Origin: Hymenopellis radicata
Lineage: Eukaryota; Basidiomycota; Agaricomycetes; Agaricales; Physalacriaceae
Length of the DNA stretch: 28,920 nt
Reading direction: 5' to 3'
NCBI GenBank assembly: GCA_015501595.1
Contig: JADNRX010000627.1
Location: 1-28,920 of the forward strand
The notes beneath the pieces were generated by a model. The model was not told where the DNA came from and did no database searches. It saw nothing but the letters and a program-made list of their open reading frames with translations. The translations under genes and the position numbers were made by a program. Shown here one piece after another: positions 1 through 10,325 of this stretch; the stretch's first letter is position 1, and every line of letters starts with the position of its first letter.

Positions 1-59
1 GCTGCTTGCTTGGCAGCACTGCGCGAGTCTACAGTCGAGGCGCTTCAACATGGTGAACC

Positions 60-335
60 ATATGCATCACGAAACGGCCTTTAGCCTTAAGACAACTCAA
101 GTTATGTGTTCCATAATCAGTAAGCTAGAGGTGCCTAGGGTAACTAGAGGTGCTTCGAGTCAACTTGAGTATGGTGGGCCATGGCCCCTACCCTCAGAGA
201 GCTTCAAGTCAGCCCAAGATGAGTTAAGATATGTGACAGTGATCCCAGGAACCTGGCTCAACTTGTAGACAGCTCAAGCTGACTCAAGTCTATATGACCA
301 AAGTGTGAACCAACCAAGATGGCTTAGCCTGACTT
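60..335. repeat. Left cluster of CAACTTGAG / CAAGTCA motifs
   Basis: About ten degenerate copies of a short motif built on CAACTTGAG and its reverse complement lie here (for example ACTCAAGTT near 100, TCAACTTGAG near 160, CTTCAAGTCAGC near 203, CTCAACTTG near 257, TGACTCAAGTC near 280). No coding frame of note crosses it. The same motif class recurs at 4420-4590, so the two clusters may be subterminal arms of one large element. Their relation is inferred from motif content, not from an alignable inverted repeat. Confidence 0.4.
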
Positions 336-517
336 GAGAAAGTGTGATAACATCACATCACCAGAAGATCATTGAGGCGAGAGAAGGGCAGGCAACGGGA
401 TACGATAAATGTCTTCGCGATGTCACAGCATTTTGATGAGGCGGCACGGTGCACAACAGTACACTGGCCATACCACAGTCAAAAGGATCGCGACGCACTG
501 GTCACGAGCACCAAGGC

Positions 518-1083
518 CTAAAGCCGAAAGGGAGGCAGAAGATCGTATGACGATTGCAGCTCATCCCGGTTGTCAGTATCACCGCCTGCGAGTTGCAGGC
601 ATCCTTTCGGCTCTTCCAGCTCTAACGCCCGCTCCCCCGCTCTAGTCGCCTGCTTCCTCAACCTGAGGGCGTGCGCGTGAAAGGTTCGTCCCCGGTCCGT
701 ACGACGAATGATAATTTGACCCTGCATTGCCAAACGAGAGTCCTGAATGTCATAGACCTTCGCACAGGCACAGTCGTCGCTGTAAGAGCAGCAACACAAT
801 CCTGAGGCGAGACATCGCACTAGTCGTGTGGGTATTCGAAAGAGTAGGTCGTCATGATTGTCGTCGCAGCGGTCATCCATAGTATAAAACTAAAAAATTC
901 CTGGTTTAGTAAATGAACAAGCAAAACAGAAAGAGGCACCTTCGAATGTAAAACTCGGTCTGCGCGAGTTTCCTCCTTCCCGCAAATTCTGCATCTTTTG
1001 GTACCAGCTCGCTTCATGATAGCGACCGAGGCGCTAGACTTAGCCGTCCAGCGGAGCCGAAATGAACCCGAATTCATAGTCAT
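518..1083 (-). pseudogene. Unrecognised coding-like exons, minus strand (second copy of the 1726-2340 unit)
   Basis: I do not recognise this family. A minus-strand exon-like stretch (about 950-1083) has a CRICGKEETR segment with one CxxC pair and ends in TTCGAAG|GTGCCT, a plausible donor. A possible acceptor TTTTTTAG lies near 891, followed by an open frame down to 518 that is rich in Cys and charged residues. The end of the first exon resembles, at DNA level, the exon end at 2182 of the neighbouring unit (GAGGARACT ... CATTCGMAG|GTGC), which suggests a diverged duplicate. No start, stop or domain can be fixed, so this is a possible gene remnant only. Confidence 0.25.
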
Positions 1084-1564
1084 GTTGCCGGCGTGAGTCG
1101 TGGGTCGTACAGGCAGGAGAATAATGGTAAGGGCGGGCGCGCCGTTCGTGGCATTGACCTGTCACCTGGCGAGCACGGCCCGAGCGTGGGGGAGAGGGGA
1201 AAGTGGGAAAGCAGTAGCTCGGTTTATTGGCATGTTGGCTTGAGGACGGGTCATGGGTAGCCCATGAGGGCACAGACTGGTTTGGAATATTCTTCCTTCA
1301 TCCACGGCTCGAGCTCGCCCTACCAGATGATCGGGAGAGGATTGCACGGTGGCGGAGATGGGCGAGTGGGTCGCGCGGTAGGTGTCTCGTTCGCTGTTAC
1401 AGTCAACGCGCTCGTGGAGCGAGAACAGTGTACTGGATGATGGCGGGGAGTGATGGTGGTGGTTGTAGAGAGAGAAGGATGGACTGCTCGTGGCGGCAGG
1501 AATGAATCTGTTTCGTCCTGTAGGACCGTTTTGGACTTCCCAAGAACGCGCCTCCCAATCCGGC

Positions 1565-1690
1565 GCATTCATGCGACATAGCGACGGTCCGTAAGGAGGA
1601 CACAGCGTGAAATGTGCTGGAGAGGTGCAGCCTCCATAGAGGGCTTACGCTGCCCAGCATCATCGCCATCGTCCTCCCAGGAGTTGTTAA
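1565..1690 (-). pseudogene. Short coding-like fragment with a W-x-D-D ... KPS-x-EAA peptide
   Basis: Read on the minus strand, this gives a peptide NSWEDDGDDAGQRKPSMEAA and ends at a stop near 1577. It matches WQDDSNYSEQHKPSNEAA coded by the minus strand near 2270-2325 in spacing and residues, so the two look like copies of one exon. Function unknown; the piece is too short to call a gene. Confidence 0.3.
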
Positions 1691-1725
1691 AGAAATATGC
1701 TGCCTGCGGTAGAGGGCTTACGCGA

Positions 1726-2340
1726 CTATTCGTCGGTTCCCGATAGTGGGACGGTGTAGTACCCGTCGTTTTCCAAGGTGCGTGCGTGAAGTTGAGTGCT
1801 TAAGCTCGTGCGCAGGTGGCGGCGATAAAGCATCCTCCACGGAGGCGTACTGGTGCGGCGACATGGAGGTCGAGGAGGCAGATGTACAGCCGTCATCGAC
1901 AGTACTCCATCAGCCTACAAAGGAAACATTAGGAGAGACCAAAGGGATGGTAAGAGCACGCACGATGGCACGACATTTGATTCCATCTTTGTCAGTCAAC
2001 GCGGACGAAGGTCGTCGTTGCGGCGGAATGTCGTGTTCGCCGTGGCGGGTCGTCAGCCACTCCTGGCCGTCCGAAGGACCTGTTCGTTCCATTGTAGCCT
2101 CTACGCGTCGCGCGGGAAACAGGGTATCGAGGAAATCTGCTAAGTCAGCTCAATGAGAAATACAAGTAATGGAGGACGCACCTGCGAATGCAGACCGAGT
2201 GCGCTGGCATGAAGTCTCCTCTGTGTTTACAGGCTTATCGTCGCATCGCGTATTGAGCGTGCGGCCTCGTTGGAGGGCTTATGCTGCTCCGAATAGTTGC
2301 TGTCGTCCTGCCACTTAGCGCAGGCGTGGTAATCCACGAA
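1726..2340 (-). CDS. Unrecognised spliced gene or gene fragment, minus strand
   Basis: Two canonical introns are visible on the minus strand: 2137-2181 (GTGCGT ... GCTGAC ... CAG) and 1915-1963 (GTGCGT ... CCTAATG ... TTTGTAG). The exon between them (1964-2136) is open throughout and in phase with the upstream segment (DKPVNTEETSCQRTRSAFAD then FLDTLFPARRVEAT). The last exon (1726-1914) is open for 62 codons and ends in TAG at 1726-1728. Agreement of splice phase over three exons supports real coding. The 5' end is unclear: a stop lies in frame near 2275, and a different frame there codes the KPS-x-EAA peptide. No known domain is recognised. It could be cargo of the repeat-rich region. Confidence 0.35.
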
Positions 2341-2569
2341 AAGGCCGGGCAAAGGAGAAGACAATGGTGGAAAGATCCGTGTCCCAGATTCGGATCACTG
2401 GGGTGCGAGTATCGTCCATCGTGGCGGTAGGAAGGAGACTTGTCGTTAGAAAAACCTTTGCGATCACCACTCGGAAGATCGGTCCGAGTGGTTTCCGACA
2501 ACTTGCGCACCGTCCAGCACGACAACGAAGGCGAATTGAACCTTCGCATATGGCGGGATGGGTTCCCAA

Positions 2570-3985
2570 CGTAGTTTACAGTATTTTATTTTTGGGCTGT
2601 TTTTTTGGCGGGGGAGAAGATAATACACCTACTTGTGAACCGTACATTGAGTTTACTACACTACACTGTAAGTCAGTTGACGAAACATTTCCCTCAGGCG
2701 TTAAATGACCTTACTCAATCATCCTTCTTGCAGTTTTACGCTCCTATGTACTATCGTTCAACGTCTACAGCGCGTTGAACGATATACCGGATACCAGGCC
2801 CGACGATCCGAACAGTGATCAAGCACTGTTTGGAGTCGTCATCCTTACACTTTTACCACCACCATCCGTTGTCTCATCGTCGCCGTCCTCCCTCATATCT
2901 CCGTCTCTTCTCTCTTCTCTTGTCTGCTGGCTCGTCAGTCAGCCGCGTAAGCCCTGTCAAGACAGGCAGCCCGACGTTTACTGGGGTCGTCGTCGACTTA
3001 GGCTCCTCTCACGTCACGACGACGGCTCCCGCCGAACGAGAAGATGACGACTCACCCCAATAGCGACGCGACAGCTCTCACCCCTCACCACGACGAGGCT
3101 CTCCTCTGGCTCTCCTACGAGAACGATGTCCCTGCCATGGCTCCTAATTATGGTGAGGGCCTGCCACCACGACCCCACGACGACGACGGCTTGGACGGCT
3201 TGCGCCACAAGCAGGATGCGCCCTCAATTCAAGATCTGGCATCGAGCGACGGACTCTCCAAGAGACTTGGACGTTGCTCTGCCTGCAGGCCGTCTCACGC
3301 GGTGTGTTGTATTTTCACTCAAATAGCACATCTAAATTTTTTCGCGTTAGACGCACAGACACCTCAACGCTACCAATACCTGCGCATACGTGGGCCACGT
3401 CAGCGGCACGTGTAAGTTGATATTTCGTTTTGCGATCACTTACCGTTGCCCAGTACCACCACCATCTCTCCTCGCTCACCCACATCCCAGCTGAAGGTCG
3501 ACGCTCGCACATACGGACGACGCTAGCAAGTATGACCGACGATGCATGCGCCCGCAAATATGGACAACGACGACGTCGACACTAGCAACACGGGCATTGC
3601 TCTGAAATGCGGACGACGCCGATGAGTCTGGACCGCTGTCAATGGCTCTCGACGGAGGACGATGCCTCTATGAGCCGCAGAGCCAATCCCACTGTTCCGC
3701 CTTACAAGATTTACACCACTCCCGCACGACGACATCGGCTGCAAGGTACGACACCCTTGCCTAGCAAGGGACGACAACACCTACTGCGACAAAGTTACGC
3801 AACAATGACGACGATGCAAAAAAACTGACTGCGCAAAGACCCGACGAAACTGGAACCTCCGGCCAGGACGATGCAAATTTCCGAGACCACTACCGTGACC
3901 GCCATCAATGTCAACGACAATCAGGGTGCTAATACTTAGCGAGGAGCGGCACGCCAGAGCAAGGACAATGCTTATGGACGAGGAC
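2570..3985. other. No gene recognised; GACGAC-rich filler
   Basis: This stretch has only short overlapping frames and much imperfect GAC/CGA trinucleotide repetition (3040-3250, 3500-3960). One copy of the CGTAAGCCCT...AGGCAGC motif lies on the plus strand at 2944-2973. No introns with matching phase and no protein family were seen. Confidence 0.4.
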
Positions 3986-3988
3986 TAA

Positions 3989-4150
3989 TGCATGTGGACT
4001 GGGACAGGGACGTGGACGCTCATGCACGCGGACACGGACGAGGACGCTGCTGCACGCGGACACGGACGACGGCGCTCATGCACGAGGACACGGATGAAGG
4101 CACTCATGCATGAGGACAACGGTGCTCATGCACAGGACAACCCAGTTCAT
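3989..4150. repeat. 28-bp minisatellite, about five imperfect units
   Basis: Units begin at 4017, 4045, 4073 and 4101 with a strict 28-bp step, and a shortened unit starts at 4123. The core reads CGCTCATGCACGCGGACACG followed by GACGAGGA, and units differ by a few substitutions. Partial units extend to about 3990 and 4160. The period is not a multiple of three, so a repeat protein is not expected. Confidence 0.75.
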
Positions 4151-4419
4151 GGACAGGATGGTACCCGTATTTGAGGATGTATTCGAGGACCGGCCCCGTA
4201 GTGCCTGCGTATCATGTAGCTTTTTCCCCTCTGTTGTGTACATAAATACTGGCATATCGTGTAGTATTGCTGACTATTTTATGTAACTGTACTGTGTATT
4301 AGTGAATGAAATGCTTTTCATGACTCTCTTGGTGGACCTTGATGTCCATTGTTGCTCGTTTTGCTTGATCTTCATACACTTTGGACAACATGAAGGAAGT
4401 AGAGGTCTGGGTGGCTCAC

Positions 4420-4599
4420 CTAAGTGAACTTGATAATGGGTCAAGTGAACCTGAGGACAGCATGAGTTCACTTCCAGTTAACTTGAGAGGATTGGTCCCA
4501 CCGAACCTTCTCCAAAGTTTACTTGACTGACTTTCTGTCTCGATATCCTCAAGTTGACTATGGGACCTCTGGTTGACTGCAGCTATCTCAGGGCCCATA
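4420..4599. mobile_element. Right end of a suspected large element (terminus ...GGGCCCATA)
   Basis: The stretch carries many CAAGTTGA/TCAAGTGAAC motifs like those at 60-335. Read inward on the minus strand from 4599 it starts TATGGGCCCTGAG, close to the TATGGGCG start of the element at 16002. It directly precedes the first recognisable DUF6589 codons. If the element makes a 6-bp duplication as its look-alike does, the right copy would be ACCTTT (4600-4605). I could not find the left end in the window, so the call is tentative. Confidence 0.35.
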
Positions 4600-4687
4600 A
4601 CCTTTTTCCTGATGTGTCCGCAAAGTACTCGACAATATCCAACAGTACAATACCATTCATGAACCCGGTATTGGCAAATCCAACCAG

Positions 4688-4695
4688 CTTGTCAC
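4688..4695. repeat. Target-site duplication, element A (CTTGTCAC; second copy 5666-5673)
   Basis: CTTGTCAC at 4688-4695 is repeated exactly at 5666-5673, directly outside both TAGAGACC termini. Eight base pairs is the usual hAT duplication length. Confidence 0.9.
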
Positions 4696-5665
4696 TAGAG
4701 ACCTCAACGAGTTTCTGGATCACACGGAAACTCGAGTACTCGATCCGGTCGGGGGTCTCGGTGATCCGACTCGTTTGATCCGCGGATCAATAACGGGTCG
4801 GATCAGAGAAGGATCGCGAGTACGGCCTTGGGGCACGAGTACTCGTCGCGAGTACTCGGTTTGACTCGCAATAATGTAGATATATATTTAAACTAAATTT
4901 ACAAATTTTCTGTAAGTTAAATGGGCCCTTGCGTGGCCCAAACGAGACGTTCCGTGAATTTCTTAGAAATTCTCACGATCCGGCAAATGCCGAGAGGCCG
5001 CGTAAGCGTGCGATCGGGTCGTTCCTCTTGTTTCTTACCACCACCACGACCACCCAGGGAGCGACGATTGTCGCCCCTGCCACTCTGACGATTGTCAGGT
5101 GGCCTCTGGGGTGTGACTCTTGGTCTTGGCTCTGTGCCGGACCCGCTGCTGCTGTCTCTGCGACAGCAGCTGAGGATCACAACGACCTGACCGACCACGA
5201 TCACAATGAGGATGACAACGACGCCGATGAGAGGACGACGCGGACCAGAGGATGGTCAGGATGACAGGATGGCCGGAATGAGGAGGAGAGAAGGAGGAGG
5301 ACGATGTGACGCGTCAATGAGGATGGCGACCGACGATGACCATCCCACCACCACCTTCACCACCCCCAGCCCTCTCACCACCACCACCACCACCACCACT
5401 GCTCCTACCACCACCAGCACCCTCAGTCTGTGCTCATGCATGGCTGAGTGTCCCCGTGCCATTGCCCGGGGATGCTCGCCGGGCATGAAAAGATTTGGGT
5501 GCGGTGACCCGCGAGTTTACTCGCAAACTCGCCTGACTCGACCCGTCTGACTCGCGGGTCAACGCGAGTCGAGTCAACGGCGGATCACGAGTACGTGCTT
5601 CAGAGCGCGAGTACTCGCTGGACGGATCGCGAGTCATACCCGAGTATGACTCGTTGAGGTCTCTA
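4696..5665. mobile_element. hAT-like non-autonomous element A (970 bp)
   Basis: Both ends carry the 17-bp inverted repeat TAGAGACCTCAACGAGT, and the 8-bp duplication CTTGTCAC flanks it. TAGAG fits the YARNG start known for hAT elements. Next to the ends are several CGAGTACTCG / GCGAGTACTCG palindromes and GGATCGCGGATC-like motifs, which look like transposase-binding repeats. The middle holds CACCACC-rich simple sequence and no transposase frame. The element sits inside a DUF6589 exon; removing it plus one duplication rejoins CTT GTC ACT GGT in frame. It is a diverged sister, in the same orientation, of the element at 6330-7354. Confidence 0.9.
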
Positions 5666-6329
5666 CTTGTCACTGGTACGGCATGTACCGCTATCATCCT
5701 TGATGACTGCGAGCCCGGTGCGTTCAACGTTGATCGATGGCATGAGGCCGTTGTTAAAAACGAACGCGCCAAGCTTACTCTGGAGGATTTACGAGACGCC
5801 GTCGATTACCCTCATCTCCACACCACAAAATGCCTTCATATTACCTGTATGCTCGTTCAATTCATTCCTTGCTCAACCATCTTTCTTCCGAAATCTCTGA
5901 GTGCTTCCGCACGGCACCTGTTGCTCAACACCGAATGCGGGAGGGTCGAAAGACTCGTGTTGTTCCTCTTGGTGCGAATAGTCATCAAGAGATGGAGACA
6001 AACGGAATGAAGGAAGCGCAGAAGGATTTTGATACTCAGGTTGGGCATACACCCGAGGCAACAGTCAAGGCACGTTGCGCATTATGGGACGGAGGTGATG
6101 GCGGCTCTGTCCTCAGCGGTGCTCGTGTTATCCGACACCGGCTTCCTCAACTAGCATCGGAGTCCGTCGATATACACACTGCCTTCGCAAATCGCTTCTG
6201 GACGCCGGGGTTGTGGCATCAAAAAGCCACGATGATTAACTCACTGGCTACAAACTATTACGGTCCAGCGACGACCAAAGATCCTTCAGCTCTTTATCGT
6301 CTTGCTTCCGCAACGAACATGTATATCCC

Positions 6330-7354
6330 TAGAGACCTCAACGAGTCAGCAGATCACGCGGGTTTACCCATACTCGATCCGCTCGGGCATCTCGGAGATC
6401 CGATCCGTTTGATCCGTAGACCCGTGACGGTCGGATCGCACATGGATCGCGGATCAGCCTCTGGAGGCGCGAGTACTCGTCGCGAGTACTCGCGTTGACT
6501 CGTCAATATTTAGCTATATATTTAACCTTAATTTACAAATTTTTGCGAAGTTAAACGGGCCCTTACGTCACCCAAACAAGCCATTCGCGTGAATTTCTGC
6601 TCAATTCTCACGATCCGGCAAACGCCGAGAGGCCGCGTAAGCGTGCGATCGGATGGTTTCTCTGTCTTCCTTGTACCACCACCACCCACCACAACCACCC
6701 AGTGCGCGACGGTCGTCGCCACTGCCTCTCTGACGATTGTCAGGGGCCTCTGGGTGTGCATTTTGGTCTTGGCTCTGTGCCGGACCCGCTGCTGCTGTCT
6801 ATGTGACGGCAGCAGAGGCGGACGACTTCATGGCGCCGACTTTGGACGACGACGACTACTACTCTTGGATGACGACGACGACGGGGATGGGGTGAAGATG
6901 GGGATGGGGCGACTACGAGGATGGAGCGATAATGGATGCCGCGAGGATGATGCGTTGATGAGGTGAGTGCGCGTGATATGGAGTCAATGACGACGACGAA
7001 GACTCACACCACCACCATCACCTACACCACCACCATCACCCACCCACACCACCACCACCCACTGTCATCATCTCCACCACCACTCCCACCACCCCAGTCC
7101 GCATCATGCACGACTGAGTGTCCCCGTGCCATTGCCCGGGGATGCTCGTCGCGCATGAATGGACTTGAGTGTGTGGAATACTCGAGTAAACTCGAGTACT
7201 CGACCCGCTCGGCGATCTCGGCGATCCGACTCGTCTTGATCCGTAATCCGTGGCGGGTCGGATCAGATAAGGATCGCGGATCGGCAGTTTTGGCGACGGG
7301 TACTCGCGTGGTGGATCGCGGATCTGACCCGGATTTGAGTCGTTGAGGTCTCTA
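6330..7354. mobile_element. hAT-like non-autonomous element B (1025 bp)
   Basis: The left end starts TAGAGACCTCAACGAGTCAG and the right end is its inverse with one late mismatch (TAGAGACCTCAACGACTC). The flanks share ATATCCC: 6322-6329 reads TATATCCC and 7355-7362 ATATCCCC, consistent with an 8-bp duplication that has lost one base on the right. The inside follows element A in order: AT-rich TTTACAAATTTT, GGGCCCTTACG, CGATCCGGCAAACGCCGAGA, CACCACC runs, then GTGTCCCCGTGCCATTGCCC. No transposase is coded. It lies in the DUF6589 gene, 656 bp of host sequence after element A. Confidence 0.88.
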
Positions 7355-8820
7355 ATATCCCCACAAAGACGGACAGCTGCAATTTCTATCCTGCCGTTAC
7401 GCTAATGACAACTGCATGCGAAGCACAGATCCTAGATGCCTGGGATCTGTACCTTACAGGTTACACCGGTCTTGGTCCTTACTTCGAGAAGCTGGCCGAA
7501 CGTGACGCTCTTCCATCTCTCGATGAGCTTCTCGTTTGCGCCGACACCATTGTTAAACGTTACGCGTCCACGGCTGGGTATCGTGCCGCAGTATCATCTT
7601 CCCCAGTTACGCCACCAACCGAGTATAAGTTTCCTATCGGGCCACCTTGGACACCGACGACGGCATCAGATACTGACCACACGGTTATACAAGAAGATGA
7701 TGGCGCCAATGCGGACACGAATGCGGATACAGATGGGGAACAATCAGACAGCGAAGATGGCTCTGGAGTTGAAGCCGAACCTGTGGATACAACCGAGGGT
7801 GGTACAGGCAAGAAGAAGAAGCGAAAGAAGAAGAAGAAGCAGAAGAAGAAGACAACGGCTGGCGAGGAGGAGAAGGGTTTCAAGGGTGATCGTTCATTGG
7901 CAAACTCGATTCTATTCCGCCGCGACTTTTTATTGTGGATCGAGCTGTCATACGCTATTGCTGACGGAGATATCGGGCGTGTTATGAAGGTTCTCATGGT
8001 ATGTTTTTTTGAATGTGTACGCACTCACTAGCTCAAACGTCTATAGATCTGGATATTCATCTTCGCTGGTGCAGGTAATCGGAACTATGTAAACCTACTC
8101 CTCGAACTCTACTGCCTGTTTCGCTATGAGGCGTCAAAAGAGATGAAGGATGCCATTTGGAATAACTGGCTCGTGAACATCACTGGAGAGCTCGGCAAGT
8201 GGATCGAAGACGACCTGCTTCAAGAGCACTATAACAAATGGCTTGAGGACATGTTAGCAAAACATGGCGGCCGTTTCGACGATGACTTTTTCCGTTACAC
8301 TATTTCTCCCACCGTCGACTTCTTCCTCCGGCTCCGGGAGGAGCTTGAAGCAGCGTACGAGCTCGCTGAGCGCTCGAAGTCACATACCTCTGCTCATCTC
8401 CGAGATGAGTATCGTATCATGATGTCCATCTTCCGCGAGGACCACCTTAACTACATCCGTAGCGGCCGCTCCATGGGTCATATTGCCATTGATCTTGAGG
8501 ACGCAGGATATCAGGATCTCGACGATGGAAAGTATAACGAGTTTCAGGAGCGGTCTACGGAACATGCCACAGTACTCGATAGCTTGCTACACCTGCGTCG
8601 GGAAATGGCATCTGCGTCCGCTTCTACAGTGACACATTCTATGTCGACAGCATCTACCTCTCCGCCAATACCCATACCCGCTCCCACTTCATCCTCTCGA
8701 GACCTATCCGATAGTGAGAGTGAAATCGATGCCGTTGAATCAGGATGGGTGTTTCGCTTCGACCGTGAGGAGATTGATGACGAGCTGGTAGAAGAGGATG
8801 GTGATGGCGATGATATTGAT

Positions 8821-8826
8821 GAGGCT
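8821..8826. repeat. Target-site duplication, element C (GAGGCT; second copy 10326-10331)
   Basis: GAGGCT directly precedes TATGCTGTTC at 8827 and directly follows GAACAGCATA at 10325. With one copy removed the gene reads GAT GAG GCT AGA TGG and reaches a stop nine codons after GAG, so the site is precise. Confidence 0.8.
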
Positions 8827-10325
8827 TATGCTGTTCAAAATGAAGCAAAATTAAATACCGTCGAAATACACTTTTTTTGCAGTCGCAACACCAAATTCAG
8901 GCATCGAAAACAAAATGCGAGGTTTCAAAAATTGAACTTGAGTTGTCGACAATGAGATGGCCACCGTCGACACTTGAGGAGAATTTCGCAATTCGATGAG
9001 GATCCCTCGAGATAGGATATTGAGCCGTCGCAATCGCAGTATGGGTCGCAACAGTGCAAGTACGTTCGAAACTCTTGATGGTACCCGTCACAAGGGAGCC
9101 AAGCTCCGCAAAAATGTGACAGCTGATGTGACGTTGGGCGCGATGATTTCGAGAATGATAAGTATGTCTTCGAAACCAGTGTTCTGTGGGCTATCGAAAC
9201 ATCCGTTAGCCAGCTAGTCCGCAAATCAGATTGAAATCAGATTCGGTACCCGGACCGACATGACCAGACCCGGGTAAGCATCGTGTACCTGATGCATCTT
9301 CCTCTCATCTTTGCGCTGTCCCCCTTGGCATGCCTCGAGGCTCCCGCTCATCTGCCAATAAGGAATCCCAATCTGCTGGCAAACCTCTGCCTTTGACATT
9401 GCTTAGTGACGCAGCCCTCGGATGCATTCTGGGGCCTTCTGTGCTCGTCCTCACGACGGTGCAATTTCCATGCTGATTTGCCAGCGTAAGCCCTCAGGAC
9501 TAGGCAGCTGCGTACCTGGGACAAGTGTGTGCAGGCATCAATCATCTGGATTGGGCTCACTGCCTCCAACGAGGCATTGGTTAGACTACGGCCAGGATGA
9601 AAAAGTGTGGCGCACGTATCCCCGCCACAAATGTATGTTCTCCTGGCCACATCCTCACAGTCACTTTCCTCACTCACACGCTCAGCACCCCGCACACTCC
9701 TTGCCGGCAACCTGCCATCCTGGAGGCTGGCAGGCCGTCTATCATCATGCCCGTGGCTCATGCACATTGTGTAGCCCCTGCGCAATTGCTCGGGGGCCGC
9801 CAACGGGCATGAATAATGCTGCCAGAAGTTTGCTCCAGACTCGTCAGTTGCGGGTGAGGTTTACTACCCTCTTCCCTCACAGCGCGTTGTTTACCCGAGT
9901 CCGGTCGGATCGTACCGAATCTGATTTACGGACACTAGGATGTTTCGATAGCCCACGGAGCACGCGTTTCGATATCATATTTATCATTCTCGAAATCGTC
10001 GCTCCCGACTTTCGAAATATCAGTTGTCACAGTCGTCACATTTGCGGAGCTTGACTTACTTGCGACGAATACCATCAAGAGTTTCGAACGTCTTGCACTG
10101 TTGCGACGTGCGCTGTGGTTGCGACAGCTCAGTATCCTCTTTCGAAGATCATCGTCAAGCTGCGAAAATCCTCACCCAGTGTCGACAATGTCAGCCTAAC
10201 TTTCGAAAGCTGGAGTTCGACTTGCGAAGGCTTCAATTAATGTCGCGAGTGCGTAAATTCGTGTTCCGACTACGAAAAACAGGTGTTGCGATGATATTTA
10301 ATTTTGCTTCATTTTGAACAGCATA
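8827..10325. mobile_element. Long-inverted-repeat (foldback) element C, 1.5 kb
   Basis: The outer 31 bp, starting TATGCTGTTCAAAATGAAGC, are a perfect inverted repeat. Imperfect inverted similarity then continues inward for roughly 450 bp per arm; for example GGGCTATCGAAACATCC near 9188 is matched in reverse near 9952, and CAGATTCGGTAC near 9238 in reverse near 9915. Both arms are dense in TCGAAA and TTGCGA/TCGCAA motifs. The centre (about 9280-9880) has no transposase and contains a stretch related to elements A and B. It interrupts the last exon of the DUF6589 gene. The 6-bp duplication and TATG start resemble the element at 16002. Confidence 0.85.

Noticed and set aside
1162..1572. Overlapping long frames between 1162 and 1669
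   Set aside because: Several frames on both strands are open at once because of low stop frequency in GC-rich sequence; no splice signals or family support any one of them.
4917..5204. Minus-strand frame in element A rich in Arg/Gly (and its counterpart at 6528-6761 in element B)
   Set aside because: The two copies of the element disagree by frame-changing indels there, and no transposase or other family is recognised; treated as noncoding element sequence.
5340..5420. CACCACC-rich stretch as a possible repeat protein or CRISPR-like array
   Set aside because: It is simple trinucleotide sequence with no spacers, and it differs in length between the sister elements.
7560..8024. Minus-strand Phe/Ser-rich frame across the DUF6589 gene
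   Set aside because: It is the shadow of the Lys-rich run on the coding strand, where splicing and homology fit the plus strand.
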